Assembly (NCBI GenBank): GCA_950097605.1
Contig: CATNEU010000026.1
Coordinates: 1-10,013 of the forward strand
Reading direction: 5' to 3'
DNA: 10,013 bases
DNA from: an uncultured Oscillospiraceae bacterium
Lineage (GTDB): Bacteria; Bacillota; Clostridia; Oscillospirales; Ruminococcaceae
Below are positions 1-5,241 of the stretch, one piece after another (positions within the stretch are counted from its first letter, which is position 1; each line of letters opens with the position of its first letter). The position numbers and the translations under genes were made by a program. Below the pieces are notes generated by a model. It was given only the letters and a program-made list of their open reading frames with translations, did no database searches and had not been told where the DNA came from.

Positions 1-792
1 TTTGCCATTGAGCCGGTGACCGGCTTTTTCAAAAGCCCGGTCGCGCAATATGGGCTATACGCTTTTTTGATTGCTTCGTTTGTGCTGCTGTTTTTGCTCA
101 CCCGCCGGCGCGCGGAGCGTGGGAAGGAGATCGCCAAGCTGCCGCATACCAACATCCTGGGCTTTGCCGGTATCGCGGTGGGCGCCGCGCTGGGCTACGA
201 CGGCGTGATGGCGATACTGAACCGGGACTTGAAGGCAAACGAATTGCTGTGGATCATCACGGCGGTGTTCTGCATTCTATCCGGCGTTTCATTTTTGTAT
301 ATCGGGGTGCGGATGCTCAGCGGGGACACGATGACGCGCCCAATCCGCGTCGTCTGGGTGGTCCCGATGCTCTGGAGCCTGCTGCGCCTGATCGAAAGCT
401 TTATCCGTTACACCTCGATTGCCAACATCTCGGCGCAGCTCTTTGAGGTGCTGCTGATTGTATTCTCTTCGCTGTTTCTGCTGGCGAGCGGCGGCCTCGT
501 GGCGGGTATCCAGCCGGCGCGTAACCGGCTGAAATCCGTGCGCTATGGGCTGATGCTGTTTTTGTTCGGCCTGACGGCAACGCTGCCGCAGTTGATTGCG
601 GAGTATGGTTTTTCCGACCGCTTGGCCTATACGCCGCTGCTGCCGCGGGTTTCGGATGTGCTGCTGTGCGTTTATGCGCTGCTGTTTGCTCTGCTGGTGA
701 TAGCGGCCCCGGTTGCAAAGCAGGCCGGGGAAGAGGTGCCGGCTGTCCCAGAGGACGGGGAGACGGTTCCGGAGGAGTCCGCATCCGTTTGA
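1..792 (+). CDS. Polytopic membrane protein of unknown function (5' end outside the window)
   Basis: The reading frame is open from the first base. A GTG at 16 could start a 258-residue protein, but only 15 bases lie upstream and no ribosome binding site can be judged, so I take the gene as 5'-partial. Counting from that GTG, the protein has about seven hydrophobic segments, near residues 11-29, 47-66, 77-99, 111-129, 141-163, 177-195 and 213-233. Basic loops follow the first helix (TRRRAERGK) and the fifth (ARNRLKSVR). The last 25 residues are an acidic, Pro/Glu-rich hydrophilic tail. I see no catalytic, transporter or nucleotide-binding motif and do not recognise the family. A strong terminator follows 28 bases after the stop, so this is the last gene of its unit. 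It converges on the small minus-strand unit at 821-1136. That it encodes a membrane protein is sure; its role is unknown. Confidence 0.75.
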   Translation, partial: FAIEPVTGFFKSPVAQYGLYAFLIASFVLLFLLTRRRAERGKEIAKLPHTNILGFAGIAVGAALGYDGVMAILNRDLKANELLWIITAVFCILSGVSFLYIGVRMLSGDTMTRPIRVVWVVPMLWSLLRLIESFIRYTSIANISAQLFEVLLIVFSSLFLLASGGLVAGIQPARNRLKSVRYGLMLFLFGLTATLPQLIAEYGFSDRLAYTPLLPRVSDVLLCVYALLFALLVIAAPVAKQAGEEVPAVPEDGETVPEESASV

Positions 793-820
793 ATATAAAA
801 AATAGAACGCTTACATAGCA

Positions 821-853
821 AAGAGCCTCCGCCGGCCGGCGGAGGCTCTTTTT
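821..853 (+). terminator. Perfect palindromic terminator, probably used from both sides
   Basis: Positions 821-850 are a perfect 30-nt inverted repeat with arms AAGAGCCTCCGCCGG and CCGGCGGAGGCTCTT. On the plus strand the stem runs into five T (849-853), a standard intrinsic terminator for the membrane protein gene. On the minus strand only three T follow the GC-rich stem, so it may also end the small minus-strand transcript, but less efficiently. Confidence 0.9.
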
Positions 854-898
854 GTGCGCATTTTGTTTTTTACCCGTCCAGGGAAAAAAGTCGGACCG

Positions 899-985
899 CT
901 ATCTGGCCAGAAAGTACAATGCGGCTGCAAAGACCGTGAGGCAGAGAACGGCGACTGTAACGGGCATTCTGCTTTCTTTTTTCAT
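899..985 (-). CDS. Candidate 28-residue single-helix membrane peptide
   Basis: This ATG-started ORF of 28 codons plus TAG is too short for usual gene calling. It begins MKKESRM and continues with an uninterrupted hydrophobic stretch at about residues 8-27 (Val, Ala, Leu, Phe, Cys, Tyr), ending in a single Arg. That is the make-up of a one-pass membrane peptide with a basic N-terminus. GGTGAT, matching the extended anti-Shine-Dalgarno complement (GGAGGTGATC), lies six bases upstream of the ATG. A minus-strand promoter is centred about 135 bases upstream, and a palindromic terminator starts about 50 bases after the stop, so the ORF sits alone in a complete transcription unit. I do not recognise the sequence. 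It could be a small regulatory subunit of a membrane complex, a type I toxin-like peptide, or an accidental ORF in a small RNA. Expression is inferred, not shown. Confidence 0.45.
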   Translation of the reverse strand: MKKESRMPVTVAVLCLTVFAAALYFLAR

Positions 986-1101
986 GCAAAATCACCATCC
1001 GCTTTCTCCGTCGTTTGACCGGCGGAACCTGTGTTTGCACGTCCGCGCCGCCATGCCGGTTGACGACCTGCTGGTAGGAGAGGGCGCGCGTGCTGTTTCT
1101 A
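986..1101 (-). other. Leader of the small minus-strand transcript
   Basis: This is the roughly 115-nt stretch between the predicted transcription start and the small ORF. It is GC-rich compared with the promoter. It contains ACCGGC and GCCGGT arms (about 1055-1060 and 1016-1021 on the plus map) that could form a hairpin ahead of the ribosome binding site. I see no known riboswitch motif and no other credible ORF. Confidence 0.3.
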
Positions 1102-1107
1102 CTACTT

Positions 1108-1136
1108 ATTGTATGCCGATTTGACGGGGTTGTAAA
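1108..1136 (-). promoter_or_regulatory. Sigma-A promoter for the small minus-strand unit
   Basis: Read on the minus strand, the -35 is TTTACA (1136-1131) and the -10 is TACAAT (1113-1108), separated by exactly 17 bases. Each box matches consensus at five of six positions. The predicted start is near 1101. It lies downstream of the rplL terminator, so it drives only the small ORF at 899-985. Confidence 0.75.
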
Positions 1137-1237
1137 GGTTTTACATTTGCTGAAATTCTCCCTGTATTTTTGTCGGACCTTACAAAAGAGTGGGGCGGCC
1201 GCATATAAACAGAGAGACCAAGAGGTTTGCAGCGCAC

Positions 1238-1273
1238 AAAAAAGCCGTTTGGGCATTGCCCAAACGGCTTTTT
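1238..1273 (-). terminator. Intrinsic terminator of the rplJ-rplL transcript
   Basis: A perfect 14-bp stem (AAAGCCGTTTGGGC at 1241-1254 with its complement at 1258-1271) closes a three-base loop. On the minus strand it is followed by six T. It lies 20 bases after the rplL stop codon. It also has a T-run on the plus strand, but no plus-strand gene ends here. Confidence 0.93.
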
Positions 1274-1292
1274 CCATACAATGGCGTTTTGC

Positions 1293-1670
1293 TTATTTGA
1301 TTTCGACTTTTGCGCCAGCGTCTTCGAGTTTCTTTTTGATCTCTTCGGCGTCGGTTTTGGAAATGCCCTCTTTGAGCGGCTTCGGCGCGTTGTCGACGAG
1401 CTCTTTGGACTCTTTCAGGCCAAGGCCGGTGATCTCTTTGACAACCTTGATTACGCCCATTTTGCTTGCGCCAACCTCAGCGAGGATCACGTCAAACTCG
1501 GTTTTCTCTTCAGCAGCCGGAGCAGCGCCAGCAGCCGGGCCAGCCATAACGACCGGAGCAGCGGCGGATACGCCGAATTCCTCTTCAATTGCCTTAACGA
1601 GCTCGGAGAGCTCCAGAACGGAAAGCGTTTTGATTTCTTCAACAAATTTTACTATTTTCTCAGAAGCCAT
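1293..1670 (-). CDS. rplL: 50S ribosomal protein L7/L12
   Basis: This is the flexible stalk protein of the large ribosomal subunit; dimers bind the C-terminal helix of L10 and recruit the translational GTPases IF2, EF-Tu, EF-G and RF3. The 125 residues are full length for the family. The N-terminal dimerisation domain (about 1-32, VKFVEEIKTLSVLELSELVK) comes first. An Ala/Gly/Pro-rich hinge (about 36-53) follows, then the compact C-terminal domain from EKTEFDVIL to the end, with the conserved factor-binding segment around KMGVIKVVKEITGLGLKE. The ATG start is supported by GGGAGGT eight bases upstream. It lies 66 bases after rplJ and is the last gene of the cluster, closed by the terminator at 1238-1273. 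In many bacteria rpoB follows here, but it does not in this window. Confidence 0.98.
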   Translation of the reverse strand: MASEKIVKFVEEIKTLSVLELSELVKAIEEEFGVSAAAPVVMAGPAAGAAPAAEEKTEFDVILAEVGASKMGVIKVVKEITGLGLKESKELVDNAPKPLKEGISKTDAEEIKKKLEDAGAKVEIK

Positions 1671-1736
1671 GATAAGCTACCTCCCATAAATCATTTTTTG
1701 GTTGTCGCGCGGCGGCGCAGAGGGCGCCTGCGCGGA

Positions 1737-2246
1737 TTAAGCACTCTGTTCTTCCTGCTTTTCGACAATGGCGTTCAGTGCGATCGCAAGACCTCTGAGG
1801 TTGCCATTGAGGACGCTGAGAAGCTGAACAAGAAGCTGTTCTTTGCTCGGCAGTTTCGCAAGACGGTCGACGCCCTCGAGATCGAGGACCTTGCCCTCCA
1901 TGAAGCCTGCTTTGATCGAGAATTTGCCTTTGGAACCCTCTGCGTATTTCGAGAGGATTTTCGCAGCGGCAATCGGGTCTTCTGCGCTCACGGCAAGCGC
2001 CGTTGTGCCTTCGAGAACGCTGGTCAGTTCTTCGAGGCCAGCCTCCTTAGCGGCGAAACGCAGCAGGGTGTTTTTGACAACCGTGTATTCAACACCGGCT
2101 TCGCGAAGCTCTTTGCGGAGCTTGGTATCGTCGGCAACGGTGATGCCCTTATAGTCCACGATGACGCCGGCAACAGACGAACTGAGCTTACCGGCCAGAT
2201 CGCTGACGATCTGTTTTTTCTGCTCTAATATCTTCTCACTTGGCAT
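1737..2246 (-). CDS. rplJ: 50S ribosomal protein L10
   Basis: L10 anchors the L7/L12 dimers to the 23S rRNA at the stalk base. In Bacillus and E. coli the L10-L12 complex also represses its own operon by binding the leader mRNA. I start the protein at the ATG at 2246 (MPSEKILEQKKQIV), giving 169 residues, normal for the family. An excellent GGAGGTGA lies upstream. The frame is open for another 30 codons upstream, but that part would run through the leader terminator and has no ribosome binding site. Visible family features are VAGVIVDYKGITVADDTKLRK, the VVKNTL segment typical of the RNA-binding domain, and a C-terminal helical tail (LLVQLLSVLNGNLRGLAIAL) that binds L7/L12. It is preceded by its own promoter and attenuator. 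Confidence 0.97.
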   Translation of the reverse strand: MPSEKILEQKKQIVSDLAGKLSSSVAGVIVDYKGITVADDTKLRKELREAGVEYTVVKNTLLRFAAKEAGLEELTSVLEGTTALAVSAEDPIAAAKILSKYAEGSKGKFSIKAGFMEGKVLDLEGVDRLAKLPSKEQLLVQLLSVLNGNLRGLAIALNAIVEKQEEQSA

Positions 2247-2312
2247 GGTACTGTTCACCTCCACTATACTTGTCAGGCGGCCGGGAGAACCGGCTGCCTG
2301 GGGTGGATAACA

Positions 2313-2346
2313 CAAAAAAGCCCTTCCTGTCTGCACAGGAAGGGCT
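2313..2346 (-). terminator. Attenuator terminator in the rplJ leader
   Basis: A perfect 12-bp stem (AGCCCTTCCTGT and ACAGGAAGGGCT, four-base loop) is followed on the minus strand by six T. It sits about 65 bases before the rplJ start rather than after a gene, so it is a premature terminator. An upstream segment at 2391-2400 (AGGAAGTGCT on the minus strand) can pair with its 5' arm at nine of ten positions, forming a competing antiterminator. Confidence 0.9.
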
Positions 2347-2458
2347 ATATACCACTACGCATCTGCCGGGAATCCCGGTTTTGGTAGCTGAGCACTTCCT
2401 CGGCAGGCAGGACAACTGTCCTTTTAAGCGTACACCTGCTGTCTTTAGCAATGACAGC
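2313..2458 (-). ncRNA. L10 (rplJL) leader, cis-regulatory RNA
   Basis: This is the untranslated leader of rplJ-rplL, from the predicted start at about 2458 to the end of the attenuator. On the minus strand it opens with a 6-bp hairpin (GCTGTC...GACAGC). Next comes a small AGGAC/GTCCT hairpin, then the CTGCCGAGGAAGTGCT segment, then a nested CCGGGA/TCCCGG hairpin closed by CTGCCG/CGGCAG arms, and last the terminator. The CTGCCG/CGGCAG fold and the antiterminator pairing cannot form freely together, the expected layout of a two-state switch. Established knowledge: L10-L12 autoregulates rplJL in Bacillus subtilis by transcription termination in such a leader. That the same ligand acts here is inferred from position and architecture. 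Confidence 0.8.
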
Positions 2459-2464
2459 GTATTT

Positions 2465-2493
2465 ATTATACTATAGCGCAGCGAAAAGGTCAA
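2465..2493 (-). promoter_or_regulatory. Internal sigma-A promoter for rplJ-rplL
   Basis: On the minus strand TTGACC (2493-2488) and a perfect TATAAT (2470-2465) are spaced by 17 bases. The -35 box begins three bases after the rplA stop codon. The predicted start is near 2458, at the base of the first leader hairpin. It separates rplJL expression from the upstream rpmG-rplA transcript. Confidence 0.88.
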
Positions 2494-2496
2494 GCC

Positions 2497-3192
2497 TTAT
2501 ACGCCATATTTCGCGGTGCTGATGCGGATACCCGGGCCCATGGTGGTTGCAACCACGCAGGACTTCAGATACTGGCCCTTGGCGGCTGCCGGCTTGGCTT
2601 TCACGATGGCGCCGAGCAGGGTTTCAAAGTTCTCAGAGAGCTTCTCTTTGCCGAAGGACGCCTTGCCAATCGGGCAGTGGATGATGTTGGTCTTATCGAG
2701 ACGGTACTCGATCTTACCGGCTTTCGCCTCGTTCACGGCGCGGGCAACGTCCATTGTGACAGTGCCGGCCTTGGGGTTCGGCATCAAGCCGCGGGGACCA
2801 AGGATTTTACCGAGGCGGCCGACAACGCCCATCATATCCGGGGTTGCGATGACCACGTCGAAATCCATCCAGTTTTCCGACTGGATTTTCTGCATCATAT
2901 CCTCAGCGCCGACGAACTCAGCGCCGGCCTCTTTGGCGGCCTCGGCCTTGTCGCCTTTAGCGAAGACAAGTACTCTGACTTTTTTGCCGGTGCCGTTGGG
3001 CAGAACGACTGCGCCGCGGACCTGCTGGTCGGCGTGACGGGAGTCGACGCCCAACCGGATGTGCGCTTCAACAGTTTCATCAAACTTCGCTTTTGCGGTC
3101 TGACAGCAAAGCTCTAATGCGTCTACAGATTCATAAAGCTTGGTGCGGTCAACAAGTTTGGAACTGTCCACATATTTTTTACCGTGTTTCAT
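2497..3192 (-). CDS. rplA: 50S ribosomal protein L1
   Basis: L1 binds 23S rRNA at the mobile L1 stalk, which helps release deacylated tRNA from the E site. In E. coli it also represses the rplKA mRNA. The ATG at 3192 (MKHGKKYVDSSKLVD) gives 231 residues, typical for bacterial L1. GGGGAGGT lies about seven bases upstream; the 16 extra codons of open frame upstream have no such site. Family landmarks are the RGAVVLPNGTGKKVRVLVFAKGD strand-loop of domain I, the domain II core with GRLGKILGPRGLMPNPKAGT, and the return to domain I ending GPGIRI. It lies 56 bases downstream of rplK, the usual rplK-rplA pair. Confidence 0.98.
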   Translation of the reverse strand: MKHGKKYVDSSKLVDRTKLYESVDALELCCQTAKAKFDETVEAHIRLGVDSRHADQQVRGAVVLPNGTGKKVRVLVFAKGDKAEAAKEAGAEFVGAEDMMQKIQSENWMDFDVVIATPDMMGVVGRLGKILGPRGLMPNPKAGTVTMDVARAVNEAKAGKIEYRLDKTNIIHCPIGKASFGKEKLSENFETLLGAIVKAKPAAAKGQYLKSCVVATTMGPGIRISTAKYGV

Positions 3193-3248
3193 TTGTTGTA
3201 CCTCCCCTTTGAGTGGTTCATAACGGAATTTTCCTCCCACCCGGGAGC

Positions 3249-3674
3249 CTAGTCGACTACTTCAATGCCCATGCTGCGCGCCGTACCGGCGATCATGCTC
3301 ATTGCGCTCTCAATGCTTGCCGCGTTGAGGTCGGGCATTTTCTGCTCAGCAATCTTCTGAACCTGCTCCCTGGTAATTTTTGCGACCTTCGTCTTGTTCG
3401 GAACGCCCGAACCGCTTTCGATACCGCAGGCTTTTTTAATCAGCACTGCCGCCGGCGGCGTTTTGGTGACAAAGGTAAAGGAGCGGTCCGCATATACGGT
3501 GATGACAACCGGAATGATAAGGCCCGCGTCATTCTTTGTGCGCTCGTTGAATTCCTTTGTGAATGCCATAATGTTCACACCGTGCTGGCCGAGAGCCGGT
3601 CCAACCGGTGGCGCCGGGGTAGCTTTTCCGGCGGGGATCTGAAGCTTAATGAAGCCCACTACCTTTTGAGCCAT
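3249..3674 (-). CDS. rplK: 50S ribosomal protein L11
   Basis: L11 binds the GTPase-associated centre of 23S rRNA; its N-terminal domain is the site affected by thiostrepton, and it is needed for RelA-dependent stringent signalling. The ATG at 3674 (MAQKVVGFIKLQIPAGKATP) gives 141 residues, exactly the common bacterial length. AGGAGGT lies upstream; the open frame reaching to 3767 crosses a hairpin and is not coding. The Pro-rich PAPPVGPALGQHG motif of the N-terminal domain is intact. The C-terminal rRNA-binding domain (about 70-141) contains KTPPAAVLIKKACGIESGSG and ends in MIAGTARSMGIEV. It is separated from nusG by 135 bases that contain a palindrome. Confidence 0.98.
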   Translation of the reverse strand: MAQKVVGFIKLQIPAGKATPAPPVGPALGQHGVNIMAFTKEFNERTKNDAGLIIPVVITVYADRSFTFVTKTPPAAVLIKKACGIESGSGVPNKTKVAKITREQVQKIAEQKMPDLNAASIESAMSMIAGTARSMGIEVVD

Positions 3675-3735
3675 TATTTGCACCTCCTGAATACTGTGGT
3701 AGATGGCGGAGCAAGCGGTTGTTTTTTGCTCCTCC

Positions 3736-3763
3736 CACGGGGGACAGGGAGACCCTGTCCGTG
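3736..3763. repeat. Inverted repeat in the nusG-rplK gap
   Basis: GGACAGGG (3742-3749), a three-base loop and CCCTGTCC (3753-3760) form a perfect 8-bp stem, with CAC/GTG (3736-3738/3761-3763) as possible outer pairs. No T-run follows on either strand, so it is not a normal terminator. It would be transcribed in the rplK leader, where an L1-responsive element sits in E. coli. It could equally be a dispersed palindrome or a simple mRNA stabiliser. Confidence 0.5.
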
Positions 3764-3809
3764 ACACCCCTATAAAAGGCGTTTATAATCAGCGCAAAGC
3801 TAATTATCT

Positions 3810-4334
3810 TTACTGTGTAACCAACTGTGCCTGGTCCAATTCGAGCTCCACCGGGGTTTCCCGGCCAAACATCGAAACGATCACGCTTACAAGGTTGTTT
3901 TGCAGGTCGATTTTTTCCACCCTGCCGATAAAGCCCTCAAGCGGCCCGCCGACAATTTTGACATTGTCGCCCTCGGCATAGTCCACTTCCACCTGCCTGG
4001 TTTCCACGCCCAGCTTCGCAACCTCTTCTTCGGTCAGCGGAATGGGCTTGGAGGTAGGCCCAACAAAGCCCGTCACGCCGCGCGTGTTGCGCACGACATA
4101 CCAGGAATCGTCGGTCAGCACCATCTTGACCAGCACATAGCTGGGGAAGATCTTGCGCTCGACCTCGCGTTTTTTGTTGTCCTTAATTTCTATGACCGTC
4201 TCGGTCGGCACCTTGATGTCGACGATCAGGTCGTGCAGCTTGCGGTTTTGAACGGTCTTTTCAAGGTTTTGTGCAACCTTGTTTTCATAACCCGAATAGG
4301 TATGCACAACATACCATTTTGCGGTTTCTGCCAT
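3810..4334 (-). CDS. nusG: Transcription termination/antitermination factor NusG
   Basis: NusG binds the RNA polymerase clamp and modulates pausing, termination and coupling to translation. The 174 residues are the usual length. The NGN domain (about 1-105) begins AKWYVVHTYSGYENKVAQNL and contains RKIFPSYVLVKM and the VRNTRGVTGFVG segment. A linker leads to the KOW domain (about 118-174), with GDNVKIVGGPLEGFIGRVE and a conserved hydrophobic core VSVIVSMFGRETPVEL. The ATG at 4334 is supported by GGAGGG eight bases upstream. It follows secE by 28 bases, the near-universal secE-nusG pairing, and precedes rplK. Confidence 0.98.
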   Translation of the reverse strand: MAETAKWYVVHTYSGYENKVAQNLEKTVQNRKLHDLIVDIKVPTETVIEIKDNKKREVERKIFPSYVLVKMVLTDDSWYVVRNTRGVTGFVGPTSKPIPLTEEEVAKLGVETRQVEVDYAEGDNVKIVGGPLEGFIGRVEKIDLQNNLVSVIVSMFGRETPVELELDQAQLVTQ

Positions 4335-4362
4335 GTTTTATCCCTCCAAGGCTTTTTGATGG

Positions 4363-4659
4363 TTAAGCACTCTTTAGGACCAAATTCACAAGCGCTGAAA
4401 GCCCGGCGTCGAGACCCCAGATCACGATGCCGAGGCAGAGCATGACCACAATGACGACAATCGTATTGTTGATGATCTGTTTTTTGGTTGGCCATACAAC
4501 CTTTTTGGTTTCGCTTCGCAAGTCTTTAAAGAAACGCTTGATTCTGGAGAACAAGCCCACTTTTGCTTTTTTAGGACGCTTGGCGCCGTCGGCTTTCTTA
4601 TCGACAGCTTTCTTGTCGCTGGCTTCCGGCTTATCCAATTTTAAACCCTTATCTGCCAT
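4363..4659 (-). CDS. secE: Preprotein translocase subunit SecE
   Basis: SecE clamps the SecY channel in the cytoplasmic membrane and is essential for protein export. The 98-residue protein is the short Gram-positive type with one transmembrane helix (about 64-90). It has a highly basic, Lys/Ala/Asp-rich N-terminal tail (1-34) that looks disordered. An amphipathic helix follows (FSRIKRFFKDLRSETKKV), then the signature VVWPTKKQ just before the membrane helix. The ATG at 4659 has AAAGGACGGAG upstream and begins 20 bases after the rpmG stop, so the genes are probably cotranscribed. The tail is somewhat longer than in Bacillus SecE (about 60 residues); this part is not conserved in the family. Confidence 0.97.
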   Translation of the reverse strand: MADKGLKLDKPEASDKKAVDKKADGAKRPKKAKVGLFSRIKRFFKDLRSETKKVVWPTKKQIINNTIVVIVVMLCLGIVIWGLDAGLSALVNLVLKSA

Positions 4660-4679
4660 GTTCAGCTCCGTCCTTTCTC

Positions 4680-4829
4680 CTACTTCGTTTCTTTATGAGA
4701 TGTGTGCTTTCTGCAGAATTTGCAGTACTTGTTCATCTCAAGCCTGTCCGGATCGTTTTTTTTGTTTTTCATGGTGTTGTAGTTGCGCTGTTTGCACTCT
4801 GTGCATGCTAATGTGACTTTAACCCTCAT
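4680..4829 (-). CDS. rpmG: 50S ribosomal protein L33, zinc-binding form
   Basis: L33 is a small large-subunit protein near the E site. The true protein is 49 residues starting at the ATG at 4829 (MRVKVTLACTECKQRNYNT), the standard length. The open frame runs much further upstream but crosses the promoter. AGGAGGT lies seven bases before the ATG. The two CxxC pairs (C9/C12 and C36/C39) are intact, so this is the zinc-binding C+ form. Many Firmicutes also carry a cysteine-free paralogue induced by zinc limitation, which is not in this window. As first gene of the minus-strand cluster it is driven by the promoter at 4924-4952. The leader of about 88 nt between promoter and start shows no recognisable element. 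Confidence 0.97.
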   Translation of the reverse strand: MRVKVTLACTECKQRNYNTMKNKKNDPDRLEMNKYCKFCRKHTSHKETK

Positions 4830-4923
4830 ATCGGCACCTCCTGATTGACGGAATTTTTTGCCTCCCTCGTAAAAAGAACGCGAAAATTTGCACAAAAAAA
4901 TAAACCCTTTTAGAGGTATACTC

Positions 4924-4952
4924 AATATACCATATTCAAAGGGCCGCGTCAA
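4924..4952 (-). promoter_or_regulatory. Extended -10 promoter of the rpmG-secE-nusG-rplKA cluster
   Basis: On the minus strand TTGACG (4952-4947) and TATATT (4929-4924) are spaced by 17 bases; each matches consensus at five of six positions. TGG directly before the -10 makes an extended (TGn) box. The predicted start is near 4917. Confidence 0.85.
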
Positions 4953-5015
4953 GGAAAAAACCAGTTCTCGAGGCATTTTAGGCGGATTTGGTACATATAA
5001 ATAAAGGAAAAACAA

Positions 5016-5044
5016 TTGCGTCGTACATTCTGATATGATACAAT
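5016..5044 (+). promoter_or_regulatory. Extended -10 promoter of the ddl-murI-ywiB-argS operon
   Basis: TTGCGT (5016-5021) and TACAAT (5039-5044) are spaced by 17 bases, with TGA (5036-5038) forming an extended -10. The -35 is weak (three of six), compensated by the TGn. The predicted start is near 5051. It is divergent from the rpmG promoter; the two -35 boxes are about 63 bases apart. Confidence 0.7.
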
Positions 5045-5050
5045 ACAATG

Positions 5051-5241
5051 TAACGTGGCAACTGCACGGTTTTTCCCGGCGTTTTGGATGCCGGGAAAGC
5101 AAAAGGCGACTTGGATGCGCCGGAACGGTGCATACTGTCAGTGGGGCGACGGCGGCGACCGGCGCGGAAATCCGCACCGGTCCGGCCCGCGGCATGCGCC
5201 GCAAAAACCGCCGAGTTTATTGTACAGGAGCGTGACCTTCT
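5051..5241 (+). promoter_or_regulatory. Structured 5' leader of ddl, function unknown
   Basis: The roughly 190-nt leader holds four consecutive hairpins. TTTCCCGGC/GCCGGGAAA (5072-5080/5090-5098) is a 9-bp stem. ATGCGCC/GGTGCAT (5115-5121/5127-5133) is 7 bp with one G-U. GACCGG-c-GCGG/CCGC-a-CCGGTC (5157-5182) has one mismatch. GCGGC/GCCGC (5189-5193/5198-5202) is followed by five A. None has a T-run of terminator quality. I see no T-box core and no riboswitch I can name. The ddl ribosome binding site (AGGAG, 5226-5230) lies beyond the last hairpin. Confidence 0.5.

Noticed and set aside
917..922. Plus-strand TACAAT as a promoter for an antisense RNA against the small ORF
   Set aside because: No acceptable -35 box lies 16-18 bases upstream, so a type I toxin-antitoxin layout is not supported by the sequence.
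870..1277. 135-codon ORF on the minus strand
   Set aside because: It begins inside the rplL terminator, crosses the minus-strand promoter, has no ribosome binding site and a basic, low-information composition. The 28-codon ORF in another frame fits the signals better.
2247..2336. 30-codon N-terminal extension of rplJ
   Set aside because: It runs through the attenuator terminator and the true ribosome binding site; MPSEKIL at 2246 with GGAGGTGA is the family start. Similar extensions of rplA (to 3240), rplK (to 3767) and rpmG (to 5204) were dropped for the same reason.
3783..3800. Possible separate promoter for rplK between nusG and rplK
   Set aside because: A TATAAA-like box on the minus strand can be found, but no -35 box at the right distance accompanies it.
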